Source: Lutimonas halocynthiae | Lineage (GTDB): Bacteria > Bacteroidota > Bacteroidia > Flavobacteriales > Flavobacteriaceae | NCBI RefSeq assembly: GCF_030409835.1 | Contig: NZ_JAUFQO010000001.1 | Coordinates: 310,001-374,000, forward strand | DNA length: 64,000 nucleotides | Reading direction: 5' to 3' | In this document: piece by piece, positions 1 to 8,845 of the stretch | Position numbering within the stretch: the stretch's first letter is position 1 | Layout of the letters: each line of letters opens with the position of its first letter | Notes under the pieces: model-generated | Told to the model about the DNA's origin: nothing | Database searches by the model: none | The model's input: the letters and a program-made list of their open reading frames with translations, nothing else | Position numbers and translations under genes: made by a program

Positions 1-1795
1 CTTCTTCAGTTACTGGATCCTCGTTAATAACGATTGTTGTCTCAGTTTCTTTTTGCATTTCTTGGATTACTTTTCCTCCAGGTCCAATTAAAGCACCAAT
101 AAATTCATTAGGAACTCTACGTGTAACCATTGTTGGAGCATGCTCTTTAACTTCAGTATTAGGAGCAGAAATAGTATCTGTGATTTTACCTAAAATATGT
201 AAACGACCTTCACGAGCTTGTTTTAGCGCATTTACTAAAATCTCATATGATAAGCCTTTAATTTTAATGTCCATTTGACAAGCAGTAATTCCTTCAGAAG
301 TCCCAGTTACTTTAAAGTCCATATCACCTAAATGATCTTCATCACCTAAAATATCAGATAAAACCGCATAACGATCACCATCAGAAATTAATCCCATAGC
401 AATACCAGAAACAGGACGTTTCATTTGCACCCCAGCATCCATTAATGCCATTGTACCAGCACAAACCGTTGCCATAGAAGAAGAACCGTTAGATTCTAAC
501 ACTTCAGATACAACACGCACTGTATAAGGGCAATCGTCAGGAATCATTCCTTTTAATCCACGTTGCGCTAAGTTACCATGACCAACTTCTCTTCTAGAAG
601 TTCCTCTTAATGGTCTAGCTTCACCTGTACAAAAAGGAGGGAAGTTATAATGTAAATAGAAATTTTCTTCGCCTTCATGAGATGGCATATCTATTTTGTT
701 TGCATCTCTAGAGGTACCTAAGGTAACTGTTGCTAGAGCTTGTGTTTCTCCACGCGTAAAAATTGAAGAACCATGTGTAGATGGTAAATAATCAACCTCA
801 CACCAAATTGGTCTGATTTCATCAGTTTGTCTTCCGTCTAAACGCAAACCTTCGCTCAATGTTAATTCACGAACGGCCTCTTTTTCAGCTTTTCTGTAGT
901 AACCTCCAACAAGGTGACCAAACTCTTCCATCTCCTCTTCAGTAAAAGATGCTTTCACTTCTTCTTTTACTTCTGCAAATGCATTACTACGCTCTACTTT
1001 AGAAGTTCCCTTCTTAGCAATAGCATAACATTTATCGTAAGCTAAATCGTGTATTCTTTTTTGTAAATCTTCATTTTCTTCAGCAGTATCATACTCGCGA
1101 ACTTCTTTTTTACCAAAAGCTTCTGCTAAACGTAATTGAGCAGCAATTTGAACTTTAATAGCTTCGTGAGCAAATTTGATAGCATCAGCCATTTCTTCTT
1201 CAGAAATTTCATCCATCTCACCTTCAACCATCATTACTGAATCAGCTGAAGCGCCAATCATCATCTCTAAATCAGATTCTGCTAACTGTGTTCTTGTTGG
1301 GTTAATTACAAATTCACCATTAACACGACCAACTCTGGCTTCAGAAATGGCACATTCGAATGGGAAATCTGACAATTGAATAGCTGCAGATGCTGCTAAA
1401 CCAGCCATAGCTTCAGGCATAACATCATCATCATGAGACATCAATTGAATCATCACTTGTGTTTCTGCTTGATAATCTTTCGGGAATAACGGACGTAAAA
1501 CACGGTCTACTAAACGCATTGTTAAAACTTCACCGTCACTTGGTCTCGCTTCTCTTTTAAAGAAACCGCCTGGATAACGTCCTGCAGCAGCAAATTTCTC
1601 TCTGTAATCTACTGTTAATGGCAGAAAACCAAGATCTTTTTGTTCGTAATTGGAAACAACTGTACATAATAACATACATTTTCCTGATTGCACAACAACG
1701 CTTCCATGAGCTTGTTTTGCTAATTTTCCGGTTTCAATAGAAATTTCTCTACCGTCTCCTAGGTCAATGACCTCTCTAAAAACTTTTGGTTTCAT
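1..1795 (-). CDS. pnp: Polyribonucleotide nucleotidyltransferase (PNPase), 3' end cut by window edge
   Basis: PNPase is a phosphate-dependent 3'-5' exoribonuclease of mRNA decay that acts as a trimer in the cytoplasm. About 598 codons are visible. They cover the first RNase PH domain (starting [13 protein letters not shown]), the helical linker, the second RNase PH domain (with [14 protein letters not shown] and [11 protein letters not shown]) and the start of the KH domain ([14 protein letters not shown]). The rest of KH and the S1 domain lie beyond the left edge. The ATG at 1793-1795 is the family start. The gene lies downstream of rpsO in the same direction, the common rpsO-pnp order, but a strong terminator at 2012-2034 separates them. 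Product is certain; only the C-terminus is unseen. Confidence 0.97.
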   Translation of the reverse strand, partial: MKPKVFREVIDLGDGREISIETGKLAKQAHGSVVVQSGKCMLLCTVVSNYEQKDLGFLPLTVDYREKFAAAGRYPGGFFKREARPSDGEVLTMRLVDRVLRPLFPKDYQAETQVMIQLMSHDDDVMPEAMAGLAASAAIQLSDFPFECAISEARVGRVNGEFVINPTRTQLAESDLEMMIGASADSVMMVEGEMDEISEEEMADAIKFAHEAIKVQIAAQLRLAEAFGKKEVREYDTAEENEDLQKRIHDLAYDKCYAIAKKGTSKVERSNAFAEVKEEVKASFTEEEMEEFGHLVGGYYRKAEKEAVRELTLSEGLRLDGRQTDEIRPIWCEVDYLPSTHGSSIFTRGETQALATVTLGTSRDANKIDMPSHEGEENFYLHYNFPPFCTGEARPLRGTSRREVGHGNLAQRGLKGMIPDDCPYTVRVVSEVLESNGSSSMATVCAGTMALMDAGVQMKRPVSGIAMGLISDGDRYAVLSDILGDEDHLGDMDFKVTGTSEGITACQMDIKIKGLSYEILVNALKQAREGRLHILGKITDTISAPNTEVKEHAPTMVTRRVPNEFIGALIGPGGKVIQEMQKETETTIVINEDPVTEE

Positions 1796-2011
1796 AATTT
1801 TTCTTTAGAATTCACTTCATAGAAGCAAATAAATTAATTCATGGTTAAACTTGTAGTTGTGTTGTCATGCCTCTGAATTCGAGGTCATAGTTTGCCAATG
1901 AATTACTCTAGTTTCCATTTCTTTGTCTCAAAGAATGGGTTTTCGGAATTAGATAACGAAAGTAAACAACTTTTAGTCTAAATCCTAACAGTACTATAAA
2001 AGTAAAAATAA

Positions 2012-2034
2012 AAGAGAGGCATAATGCCTCTCTT
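2012..2034 (-). terminator. Rho-independent terminator after rpsO
   Basis: A perfect inverted repeat (AAGAGAGGCA, 3-nt loop, TGCCTCTCTT) is followed on the minus strand by a T-rich tract. It starts six bases after the rpsO stop codon and separates rpsO from pnp. Confidence 0.85.
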
Positions 2035-2039
2035 CAATT

Positions 2040-2309
2040 TTATTTTCTTAAACCTAATTCTTTGACAATCGCACGATATCTTACAATATCCGTTTTTATC
2101 AAATAGTTTAAAAGATCTCTACGTTTTCCAACCAATTTCACCAACGATCTTTGAGTATTAAAATCTTTACGATTATTCTTCAAATGATCAGTTAAATGAG
2201 AAATTCGGTGAGTAAATAAAGCAATTTGTCCTTCTGAAGAACCAGTGTCTGTAGCAGATTTTCCGTGTTTTTCGAAAATCTCTTTCTTTTTTTCTGTACT
2301 TAAATACAT
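2040..2309 (-). CDS. rpsO: 30S ribosomal protein S15
   Basis: S15 binds the central domain of 16S rRNA early in small-subunit assembly. The 89-residue length is exactly that of the family. Recognisable signatures are the N-terminal helix (STEKKKEIFEKHGKSATDTGS), the IALFTHRISHLTDHLK segment and the C-terminal GKRRDLLNYL...RYRAIVKELGLRK. The gene has its own consensus promoter at 2365-2394 and its own terminator, so it appears to be transcribed as a single unit upstream of pnp. In E. coli S15 autoregulates its mRNA; no comparable structure is evident in the roughly 50-nt leader here. Confidence 0.98.
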   Translation of the reverse strand: MYLSTEKKKEIFEKHGKSATDTGSSEGQIALFTHRISHLTDHLKNNRKDFNTQRSLVKLVGKRRDLLNYLIKTDIVRYRAIVKELGLRK

Positions 2310-2364
2310 GCTAACATTAAAGTTTAAATTAATAATTTTTATGTACTATTTATTAAATAGGCCG

Positions 2365-2394
2365 CAAAGATACTAATGTTTATTTGAATCGCAA
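2365..2394 (-). promoter_or_regulatory. Bacteroidota-type promoter of rpsO
   Basis: On the minus strand, TTG (2392-2394) is followed by a 19-nt spacer and TATCTTTG (2365-2372). This is a full match to the TTG/TAnnTTTG promoter of Bacteroidota. Expected start of transcription is near 2359, giving about a 50-nt leader to rpsO. Confidence 0.8.
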
Positions 2395-2511
2395 CATTTT
2401 AATTTAACATCTTTTTTTTCAGGCATTTAAACCCTTTTACTATTTCATAGTCTTACCATAATAAAAACCAATTAAGACAGTTATTATTAATATTGTTAAT
2501 CCTATTATCCT

Positions 2512-3390
2512 ATGAAAAATCAAATTTATCAGTACTTCAACAAAATCTTATACTTGGCCTTCGGCATACTTTTTATAACTGCAAGTTGCGACACTAATGA
2601 TGGTATTTCGGATGCAGAGAGCTCTGCCCTAATTCAGAGTGAAGCCGCTGATGTTTTAGAAATTGAAAATATTGAAGAAAGTATCGATGATATGATAGAA
2701 AGTCTATCATTCGATCTGGATCAAGTTGATTTACTAAAAAATAACAACTCAAAATTGTTTGTTAATCCACATAAAATTCCTGAATGTGCAACTATTTCCG
2801 CAAGCATTAGCGACAATACCATTATGTTAACTTTAGATTTTGGAGCCGCATGTCAAACCGAATTTGAAAATGTTTTAGGAGGTAAGATACATATTCAAAT
2901 AGTTCATAATGCCGATGAAGGAAAAATGATGATAGAACATACTTTTGAAGATTTCACTTTTAATGACAAGCAATTAGAGGGTACGGTAACAAAAGAAAGG
3001 AACAAAAGGGTCAAGGCTACACCTTCTTATTCAATTATTCATAAAGAATTAAAAATTACCTGGGAAAACGAATCCTTCAGCCTGATCAAGTCTGACCGAA
3101 AAAGAGAATGGATCGAAGGCTTTGACAATCAAGTTTGGTCGGATAATGTATATCTCATTACAGGAAATAGCAATATCACTCAGAAAAATGGAAAAACAAA
3201 AACCATATTAATTACCGAAGCTTTGAGACGTGAAGCTTTCTGTAAAAATATTGTTAGTGGAAAGCTCGAGATAACTAAAGATGGTGCATCATCAATACTT
3301 GATTATGGAGCAGGAGAATGTGATGACCTGGCTACCTTAACAATTGGAGGCATTGAAACAATAATTGAATTAAAAAGAAAACATAGGTAA
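2512..3390 (+). CDS. Hypothetical lipoprotein
   Basis: I do not recognise a family. The 292-residue protein begins with a hydrophobic signal segment ending in FITASC, a plausible lipobox with the lipidated Cys at residue 26, followed by CDTNDG, an acidic start typical of Bacteroidota lipoproteins. The mature part is rich in beta-prone residues and has Cys residues spread through it (ECATI, AACQTE, AFCKN, GECDD), which could form disulfides in the periplasm. It stands alone between divergent rpsO and convergent accD and ends at a bidirectional terminator. No -7 motif is obvious upstream. It is probably a surface or periplasmic lipoprotein; function unknown. Confidence 0.75.
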   Translation: MKNQIYQYFNKILYLAFGILFITASCDTNDGISDAESSALIQSEAADVLEIENIEESIDDMIESLSFDLDQVDLLKNNNSKLFVNPHKIPECATISASISDNTIMLTLDFGAACQTEFENVLGGKIHIQIVHNADEGKMMIEHTFEDFTFNDKQLEGTVTKERNKRVKATPSYSIIHKELKITWENESFSLIKSDRKREWIEGFDNQVWSDNVYLITGNSNITQKNGKTKTILITEALRREAFCKNIVSGKLEITKDGASSILDYGAGECDDLATLTIGGIETIIELKRKHR

Positions 3391-3403
3391 AACAAGAGCA
3401 AAT

Positions 3404-3435
3404 AAAAAAGCCTCCATTTTCAAGGAGGCTTTTTT
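3404..3435. terminator. Bidirectional terminator between the lipoprotein gene and accD
   Basis: The stem GCCTCC/GGAGGC has an 8-nt loop and is flanked by six A residues on the left and six T residues on the right, so it can terminate transcription from both sides of this convergent gene pair. Confidence 0.85.
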
Positions 3436-3452
3436 ATTTATAATTGATCCCA

Positions 3453-4313
3453 CTACTTTCGTATAGGGTTATTTCCAATCAAATCAAGATATAAGTTTAT
3501 CTCCTTTTTTAGGTCCTTTCTTGTTACAATCTTATCTAAAAAACCATGCTCCAATAGAAATTCGGAACGTTGAAATCCGTCAGGAAGATCTTTCCCGGTA
3601 GTATCTTTTACAACTCTTGGACCCGCAAACGCAATCAGCGCATTAGGTTCTGCGATATTAATATCTCCCAGCATCGCATAAGAAGCTGTGGTTCCTCCGG
3701 TTGTTGGATCTGTACACAATGAGATGTATGGAATTTTCGCTTCTGCCAATTGGGCTAATTTCGCTGATGTTTTAACCAGTTGCATCAATGATAGCGAAGC
3801 CTCTTGCATTCTTGCACCACCAGATTTTGAAATCATTAAAAACGGAATTTTGTTTTTAATAGAATAGTCAATCGCTCTGGCAATTTTTTCACCTACTACA
3901 CTTCCCATTGAACCTCCAATAAAACTAAAGTCCATGGCAGCAATTACTAAGTTCTTACCTAGTGATTTTCCAACAGCCGTTCTTACTGCGTCGTGTAAAT
4001 TGGTTTTCTTTTGTGCTTCTTTAACCCTATCAGTATACTTTTTCGTGTCAACAAATTTCAAAGGATCTTTTGAACTTAATTTAACATCAAGTTCCTTGAA
4101 TTTATTGTTATCAAATAATATTTCAAAATATTCAGCACTACCAATTCGCACATGATAACCATCCTCCGGACTGACATATAAATGTGTCTTTAAATCATCC
4201 GAATCTATGATTTTACCACTTGGTGTTTTATACCATAACCCCTTTGGTGTGTCTTTCTTCTCATCAGTGGGAGTATGGATTCCCTTATTCTTTCTTTTAA
4301 ACCAAGAACTCAT
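3453..4313 (-). CDS. accD: Acetyl-CoA carboxylase carboxyltransferase subunit beta
   Basis: AccD, with AccA, transfers the carboxyl group from biotin to acetyl-CoA in the first step of fatty acid synthesis. The 286-residue protein has the carboxyltransferase core: [47 protein letters not shown] and [12 protein letters not shown]. Bacterial AccD normally starts with a four-Cys zinc ribbon. Here that region (residues 24-60, [10 protein letters not shown]...[12 protein letters not shown]) is present in outline but has no cysteine at all, so no zinc can be bound there. From memory other flavobacterial AccD proteins look the same. It lies downstream of fbaA but behind that gene's terminator. Confidence 0.96.
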   Translation of the reverse strand: MSSWFKRKNKGIHTPTDEKKDTPKGLWYKTPSGKIIDSDDLKTHLYVSPEDGYHVRIGSAEYFEILFDNNKFKELDVKLSSKDPLKFVDTKKYTDRVKEAQKKTNLHDAVRTAVGKSLGKNLVIAAMDFSFIGGSMGSVVGEKIARAIDYSIKNKIPFLMISKSGGARMQEASLSLMQLVKTSAKLAQLAEAKIPYISLCTDPTTGGTTASYAMLGDINIAEPNALIAFAGPRVVKDTTGKDLPDGFQRSEFLLEHGFLDKIVTRKDLKKEINLYLDLIGNNPIRK

Positions 4314-4347
4314 ATGTGTTTATTTTACATTGTCATTATAAAGACGA

Positions 4348-4379
4348 CAAAGATTATAAAAATTAAGTTAATGTGACAA
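4348..4379 (-). promoter_or_regulatory. Possible accD promoter
   Basis: On the minus strand, TTG (4377-4379), a 20-nt spacer and TAATCTTTG (4348-4356) form a near match to the Bacteroidota promoter; the -7 element has one extra base compared with TAnnTTTG. It lies 35-66 nt upstream of the accD ATG. Confidence 0.4.
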
Positions 4380-4387
4380 GTTAGAAA

Positions 4388-4424
4388 AAAAAACGGAGCA
4401 CCTCTTTTAGAAAGTACTCCGTTT
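4388..4424 (-). terminator. Rho-independent terminator after fbaA
   Basis: On the minus strand the arms AAACGGAGTAC and GTGCTCCGTTT (nine or more pairs with one wobble) are followed by an uninterrupted T run. It begins 15 nt after the fbaA stop and separates it from accD. Confidence 0.8.
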
Positions 4425-4438
4425 ATTTATCTGTAATA

Positions 4439-5506
4439 TTATAACGTATCTACGTTGTTAAGGTCTTTAAACGCTTGTTTGATTCTTTCTTTGAAAGTAT
4501 CTTCTCCTTTTCTTACCCATACTCTTGGGTCATAGAATTTTTTATTAGGAGAATCTGCACCGTCAGGATTTCCAATTTGTCCTTGAAGATATTCAGATTT
4601 ATCTGACATATAATCTCTAACTCCTGCCATATAAGCATATTGCAAGTCAGTATCAATATTCATTTTAATTACTCCATATCCAATTGCTTCTCTGATTTCT
4701 TCTAATGAAGAACCTGATCCACCGTGGAAAACAAAATCAACAGGATTCTTACCTGTGTTGTATTTCTTCTCAATATATTTTTGAGAATTATCAAGAATTT
4801 TTGGCGTAAGTTTCACATTTCCTGGCTTGTATACACCGTGCACATTTCCAAAAGAAGCAGCAACAGTAAAACGAGGACTTACTTTTAGTAATTCTTCATA
4901 TGAATAAGCAACTTCCTCAGGCTGAGTATATAGTTTAGAAACATCAACATCAGTATTATCCACACCGTCTTCTTCACCACCTGTAATACCTAATTCAATT
5001 TCAAGCGTCATATCAATCTTGTCCATACGCTCAAGATATCTTTTACAGATATCAATATTTTCTTCAATTGGTTCTTCTGAAAGATCAATCATGTGTGAGC
5101 TAAACAATGGAACTCCATTTTCTTTATAAAATTCTTCACCAGCATCAAGTAGTCCATCAATCCAAGGAAGTAATTTCTTGGCACAATGGTCTGTATGTAG
5201 AATAACCGGCACATCATAAGCTTTAGCCATTACATGAACATGCTTTGCTCCTGCAATTGCACCAGCTACTGCTGCTTTCTGACCTTCGTTACTCAATCCT
5301 TTTCCTGCGTTAAAATGCGCTCCTCCATTTGAAAACTGAACGATTACCGGGGCGTTCAATTCTTTGGCCGCCTCAATAACTGCATTAATTGTACTTGAAC
5401 TGATAACATTGGCAGCTGGCAATGCAAAACCTTTCTCTTTAGCTAATTGAAAGATCTCTTGTACCGTATCACCGGTGGCTACTCCTGATTTGATTTTTTG
5501 TGACAT
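4439..5506 (-). CDS. fbaA: Class II fructose-bisphosphate aldolase
   Basis: This zinc-dependent aldolase interconverts fructose 1,6-bisphosphate with dihydroxyacetone phosphate and glyceraldehyde 3-phosphate. The 355-residue length fits the E. coli FbaA-like subgroup. Visible signatures are the zinc-ligand motif VILHTDHCAKK (near residue 105), SSHMIDLSEEP, ELGITGGEEDG, the NVHGVYKPGNV segment and the phosphate-binding HGGSGSS motif, followed by KMNIDTDLQYA. The ATG at 5504-5506 is preceded by a TACTTTTG element. The transcript ends at a strong terminator. Product is certain. Confidence 0.97.
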   Translation of the reverse strand: MSQKIKSGVATGDTVQEIFQLAKEKGFALPAANVISSSTINAVIEAAKELNAPVIVQFSNGGAHFNAGKGLSNEGQKAAVAGAIAGAKHVHVMAKAYDVPVILHTDHCAKKLLPWIDGLLDAGEEFYKENGVPLFSSHMIDLSEEPIEENIDICKRYLERMDKIDMTLEIELGITGGEEDGVDNTDVDVSKLYTQPEEVAYSYEELLKVSPRFTVAASFGNVHGVYKPGNVKLTPKILDNSQKYIEKKYNTGKNPVDFVFHGGSGSSLEEIREAIGYGVIKMNIDTDLQYAYMAGVRDYMSDKSEYLQGQIGNPDGADSPNKKFYDPRVWVRKGEDTFKERIKQAFKDLNNVDTL

Positions 5507-5538
5507 ATTATTTGGTTTTTTTGTAAATAACTAGTCGT

Positions 5539-5546
5539 CAAAAGTA
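5539..5546 (-). promoter_or_regulatory. -7 element upstream of fbaA
   Basis: TACTTTTG on the minus strand matches TAnnTTTG, 33 nt before the fbaA ATG. No clear TTG is found at the expected upstream distance. Confidence 0.5.
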
Positions 5547-5560
5547 CGAAATTCTAATGA

Positions 5561-8083
5561 CTAGAAAGGATAATTTATTCCAATATTGTAGACGGCATTC
5601 CCAAAATTATAATTAACAAACCATCTATTGCCTGATGGTAAATAGGGCTCATAGGTTTTAAAACCAATGTCAAATCTGAATACTAAAAACCCAAAATCAT
5701 ACCGAAGACCAAATCCAGAGCCAACCGCAGTGTACTTTAAAGAACTTAAACTTGTGAATTTTCCTTCTTCTGTTATCAAGTTTGAATCTGTAATATCCCA
5801 AATGTTACCTGCATCAATAAACAACGCACTATTGAATTTATTTGTCAGCTTGAATCTGTATTCGATATTTCCTATGACTTTAAAAGTCCCTACTTTATAT
5901 TCTAGATTATTCAATTCACCTCCTGGCCCCAAATCAAAAGTTCTCCAGGCTCTCATCTCATTACTACCTCCCGCACTATAACTTCTACTAAATGGTACAT
6001 TTGAAGAATTTCCATAAGGAATCGCGGCACCCACAAAAGTCCTGAACACCAAAATGTTCTGATCTCTTAATTCCCAATATTTCTTATATTCAAATTCAAC
6101 TTTAAAATATTGAGCAACAGGAACATCCAGAAAAGTCCGTTGACCGAATTCATTTTTATTTTGAAAAACAAGACTCGTAAACGTACCTGAAGAAACGACC
6201 CTGGTTGTAAAATGTGAAAAATTATTATCATTTACATTCTCGCGCGTATTGTAAATAAAGGAGTATCCTATTATGGGCACAAAAGAATCTTCTATCAAAA
6301 TAGATCTCCTCTCGTCTACATCTGACACGGTATCATAATCATCCGGATATTCTTCTTCGTTTGTTGGATCGTCCAAGAACGTATCAATGAAACCAATAAA
6401 AAAGTCATTATTCCCCGCCTCATTATCAGGTAAACTTAAGCCATAAACCGACTCTGATACATCATTTAGTTTCTGATATTCTGAATCGTATATCGGGAAA
6501 TAATTATCGATATTTTGGTTTTTTATATAAGAGGCATTAAAAAGATCAAACCTATGGCCTACTTTTTTCGAACTTTTCCAATTATAGGCCATCCCGGCAG
6601 TCGTTGTTTGCCTGTCAAGTCCCACGTTTTTTTGAAAACTTAAACTGGCATCAAAATTTGTTGTAGGCGCCATATATTTCGGGATGATATTCGATGTGTT
6701 AAACGGAAATAATATTCTGGGAAAACGCAAAGAAGCTCCTGTCAAAACCTCCCAGCCATTAAAAAAATTATCACTGTTAGAGGCATCATTCGCCAGATTG
6801 AAGAAAGAACCTTGAAAAGTCAGCTCCATAATTTCAGAGCCTTTGAACATGTTTCTGCCTAAAAAAGAAAATTTACCTAAAACCCCAAATGGTTTTATGT
6901 TAGAAGTTGTTGCATCCAGATCTACTGTAATGGCATATTTCTTAAGCGGATTCAGGTATATGTCAGCTGTAAGAGATTCATCTTCGTTTTCTAAATATGA
7001 TATATCAACTGATGACGAAAATGTTCTAAGGTTTCTGATATAATTCTGAGTTTGTGCTTTTTCAGAATCCTTATATAGCCCGTCTGGCGTGATGAATAAT
7101 GAATTAACCAAGTACTTTGGCTTAAACTTCATTTTATCAAAACTGTAAAAGTTATATCCGTTATAACTTGCTGAATCTTTGATTTTTTTACCCCTATTCT
7201 TTACAGAAAAGTCAGTATAAACATTGACTCTTTTAACAACTTGTGCTTTATACGGTTCTTTAATTAGGGTGTCATTTTTAGTGACGAGTCTGTTTGGAAT
7301 TTTCAATAAAACATCCTTCTTATAAGTTTTTTTGATTGAATCCGTCCAGAAACCCATACTGTAATTAGTAAAATGATAAACTCCTGAATTTCGAAATAAA
7401 GTAACAAGTCTTGACTCTTCTTTTTCAAAATCCTCAAAAACAAATGGTTTTCCTTTTTTTATGAAGGAGTTTGCCCTGTTTTGAATATATAATGAATCTA
7501 AGACCGGAGATTCAATTTCTGTGCTAACAGAATCTACATAATATTGATTGTTGGTATTCACATTATAATCCACAGCCAGTTCCTTTTCTCCAACTTCTCT
7601 GGTTGAATAATCAACTTCAGCTTCGAAAAAACCTACGGAAATAAAATAATCTTTAAGGGTATTAGCAGAACTTCTAGCCTTTGAGTCATCAAAAATAACA
7701 GGAGATTCTCCCTTGTTCAAAAACCAATTATTCACGCTTTTTTTATTGTTATAAATAATAAAAGTCTGTTTTTTCGAAAAAATACTTTCGTAACGGTCAT
7801 ATTTTTTGGGATGATTCGCAATCCATTCATCAAATGTCATATCAAAATCAGGATCACCAAAATTGTAAAAATATAAGGAAAGTGGCATTCCTAAAGCCCT
7901 GCGATTAGGTTTCTGAGCCAGATAACTATCAATTTTTGGTTCTTTGTTCTTCTCTCCATTAATCAAGACAACATTTTCTTTGAGCAAATTTTCGTTTTCT
8001 TGAACATATTTAATACTATTGCATGACACCAATTGCATAAGTATCAATACTAATAACAGTATTTTGGTGAAAGAAGAAGGCAA
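5561..8083 (-). CDS. tamL: TamL-like outer-membrane assembly lipoprotein (BamA/TamA superfamily)
   Basis: This 840-residue protein has the architecture of TamL, the lipidated Bacteroidota relative of BamA/TamA that works with TamB in outer-membrane biogenesis. The N-terminus is a signal peptide with lipobox LVSC (lipidated Cys21). It is followed by beta/alpha POTRA-like segments (to about residue 380) and a C-terminal 16-strand-type barrel region with the surface-antigen signature RSYSAGGSNEMRAWRTFDLGPGG and a terminal Phe (GINYPF). No ATG precedes the lipobox except one inside the signal peptide, and an in-frame TAA lies 15 nt upstream, so the start must be non-ATG. TTG at 8081-8083 fits the predicted transcription start near 8098. 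The neighbouring gene is divergent, and tamB is not in this window. Confidence 0.85.
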   Translation of the reverse strand: MPSSFTKILLLVLILMQLVSCNSIKYVQENENLLKENVVLINGEKNKEPKIDSYLAQKPNRRALGMPLSLYFYNFGDPDFDMTFDEWIANHPKKYDRYESIFSKKQTFIIYNNKKSVNNWFLNKGESPVIFDDSKARSSANTLKDYFISVGFFEAEVDYSTREVGEKELAVDYNVNTNNQYYVDSVSTEIESPVLDSLYIQNRANSFIKKGKPFVFEDFEKEESRLVTLFRNSGVYHFTNYSMGFWTDSIKKTYKKDVLLKIPNRLVTKNDTLIKEPYKAQVVKRVNVYTDFSVKNRGKKIKDSASYNGYNFYSFDKMKFKPKYLVNSLFITPDGLYKDSEKAQTQNYIRNLRTFSSSVDISYLENEDESLTADIYLNPLKKYAITVDLDATTSNIKPFGVLGKFSFLGRNMFKGSEIMELTFQGSFFNLANDASNSDNFFNGWEVLTGASLRFPRILFPFNTSNIIPKYMAPTTNFDASLSFQKNVGLDRQTTTAGMAYNWKSSKKVGHRFDLFNASYIKNQNIDNYFPIYDSEYQKLNDVSESVYGLSLPDNEAGNNDFFIGFIDTFLDDPTNEEEYPDDYDTVSDVDERRSILIEDSFVPIIGYSFIYNTRENVNDNNFSHFTTRVVSSGTFTSLVFQNKNEFGQRTFLDVPVAQYFKVEFEYKKYWELRDQNILVFRTFVGAAIPYGNSSNVPFSRSYSAGGSNEMRAWRTFDLGPGGELNNLEYKVGTFKVIGNIEYRFKLTNKFNSALFIDAGNIWDITDSNLITEEGKFTSLSSLKYTAVGSGFGLRYDFGFLVFRFDIGFKTYEPYLPSGNRWFVNYNFGNAVYNIGINYPF

Positions 8084-8103
8084 TAGCAGGGTTTTAATTT
8101 ATT

Positions 8104-8133
8104 CAAAAGTAACACTATTTACATGTTAAGCAA
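8104..8133 (-). promoter_or_regulatory. tamL promoter, overlapping the 5' end of the divergent RNA methyltransferase gene
   Basis: On the minus strand, TTG (8131-8133, inside TTTTTG), an exact 19-nt spacer and TACTTTTG (8104-8111) match the Bacteroidota consensus. The -33 element and part of the spacer lie inside the first codons of the plus-strand gene that starts at 8123. The predicted start near 8098 leaves about 15 nt of leader before the TTG start of tamL. Confidence 0.75.
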
Positions 8134-8845
8134 AAATCAGTTAAAGTTTATACGGAGTTTGAAGAAAAAAAAGTTCCGACAGACACATCAATTGTTTTTA
8201 GCTGAAGGAATTAAAGTAGTTGAGGAACTTATAAAATCACCCTTTCTCGTTTATCAGCTATATGCTACTGAATCCTATTCAAATACCTTAAATGTTTTTG
8301 ATATACAACTGATTAGTGATAAAGAACTGGGTTTGGTAAGCGATTTTTCAAGTCCAAATCAAATCCTTGGAATTTTTGAAATTCCCAAGTCCAAAGATTT
8401 GGTTAAAGAAGGAATAACGGTAGTACTTGATGAGATCAATGATCCGGGTAATTTAGGGACCATCATTCGATTATGTGACTGGTTTGGAGTTACGCAATTA
8501 GTTTGCTCAGAAAATACAGTTGACTGTTATAATCAGAAAGTGGTTCAGGCAAGTATGGGATCTCTAACCAGGGTGTCAGTTAATTATGTTGACTTGGTAA
8601 CCTATTTAGCTAACGAAAAAAGAACTATTTATGGTACTTTTCTTAAGGGCGAAAACATTTATGCGAGTAAATTAGAAAAAAATGCTGTGATCGTTTTAGG
8701 AAATGAAGCAAATGGGATTTCAAAGGAAATAGAACAATTAGTTCATAAAAAAATTACAATCCCTCAGTTTGGTGAACAACAAAACACAGAAAGCCTTAAC
8801 GTAGCGATGTCAACAGCCATCGTATTAAGCGAATTTAAACGATAA
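8123..8845 (+). CDS. TrmH/SpoU-family RNA 2'-O-ribose methyltransferase
   Basis: This is a SPOUT-class enzyme that transfers methyl from S-adenosylmethionine to a ribose 2'-OH in rRNA or tRNA. The 240 residues comprise an N-terminal substrate-binding domain (LSKNQLKFIRSLKKKKFR...FLAEGIKVVEEL) and a C-terminal knot domain. The latter has all three SpoU motifs: motif 1 EINDPGNLGTIIRLCDWF, motif 2 VVLGNEANGIS and motif 3 IPQFGEQQNTESLNVAMSTA. These features resemble RlmB-like 23S rRNA enzymes, but the exact target cannot be read from sequence. It is divergent from tamL and converges with kdsA with no gap (stops at 8845 and 8846). Confidence 0.9.
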   Translation: MLSKNQLKFIRSLKKKKFRQTHQLFLAEGIKVVEELIKSPFLVYQLYATESYSNTLNVFDIQLISDKELGLVSDFSSPNQILGIFEIPKSKDLVKEGITVVLDEINDPGNLGTIIRLCDWFGVTQLVCSENTVDCYNQKVVQASMGSLTRVSVNYVDLVTYLANEKRTIYGTFLKGENIYASKLEKNAVIVLGNEANGISKEIEQLVHKKITIPQFGEQQNTESLNVAMSTAIVLSEFKR

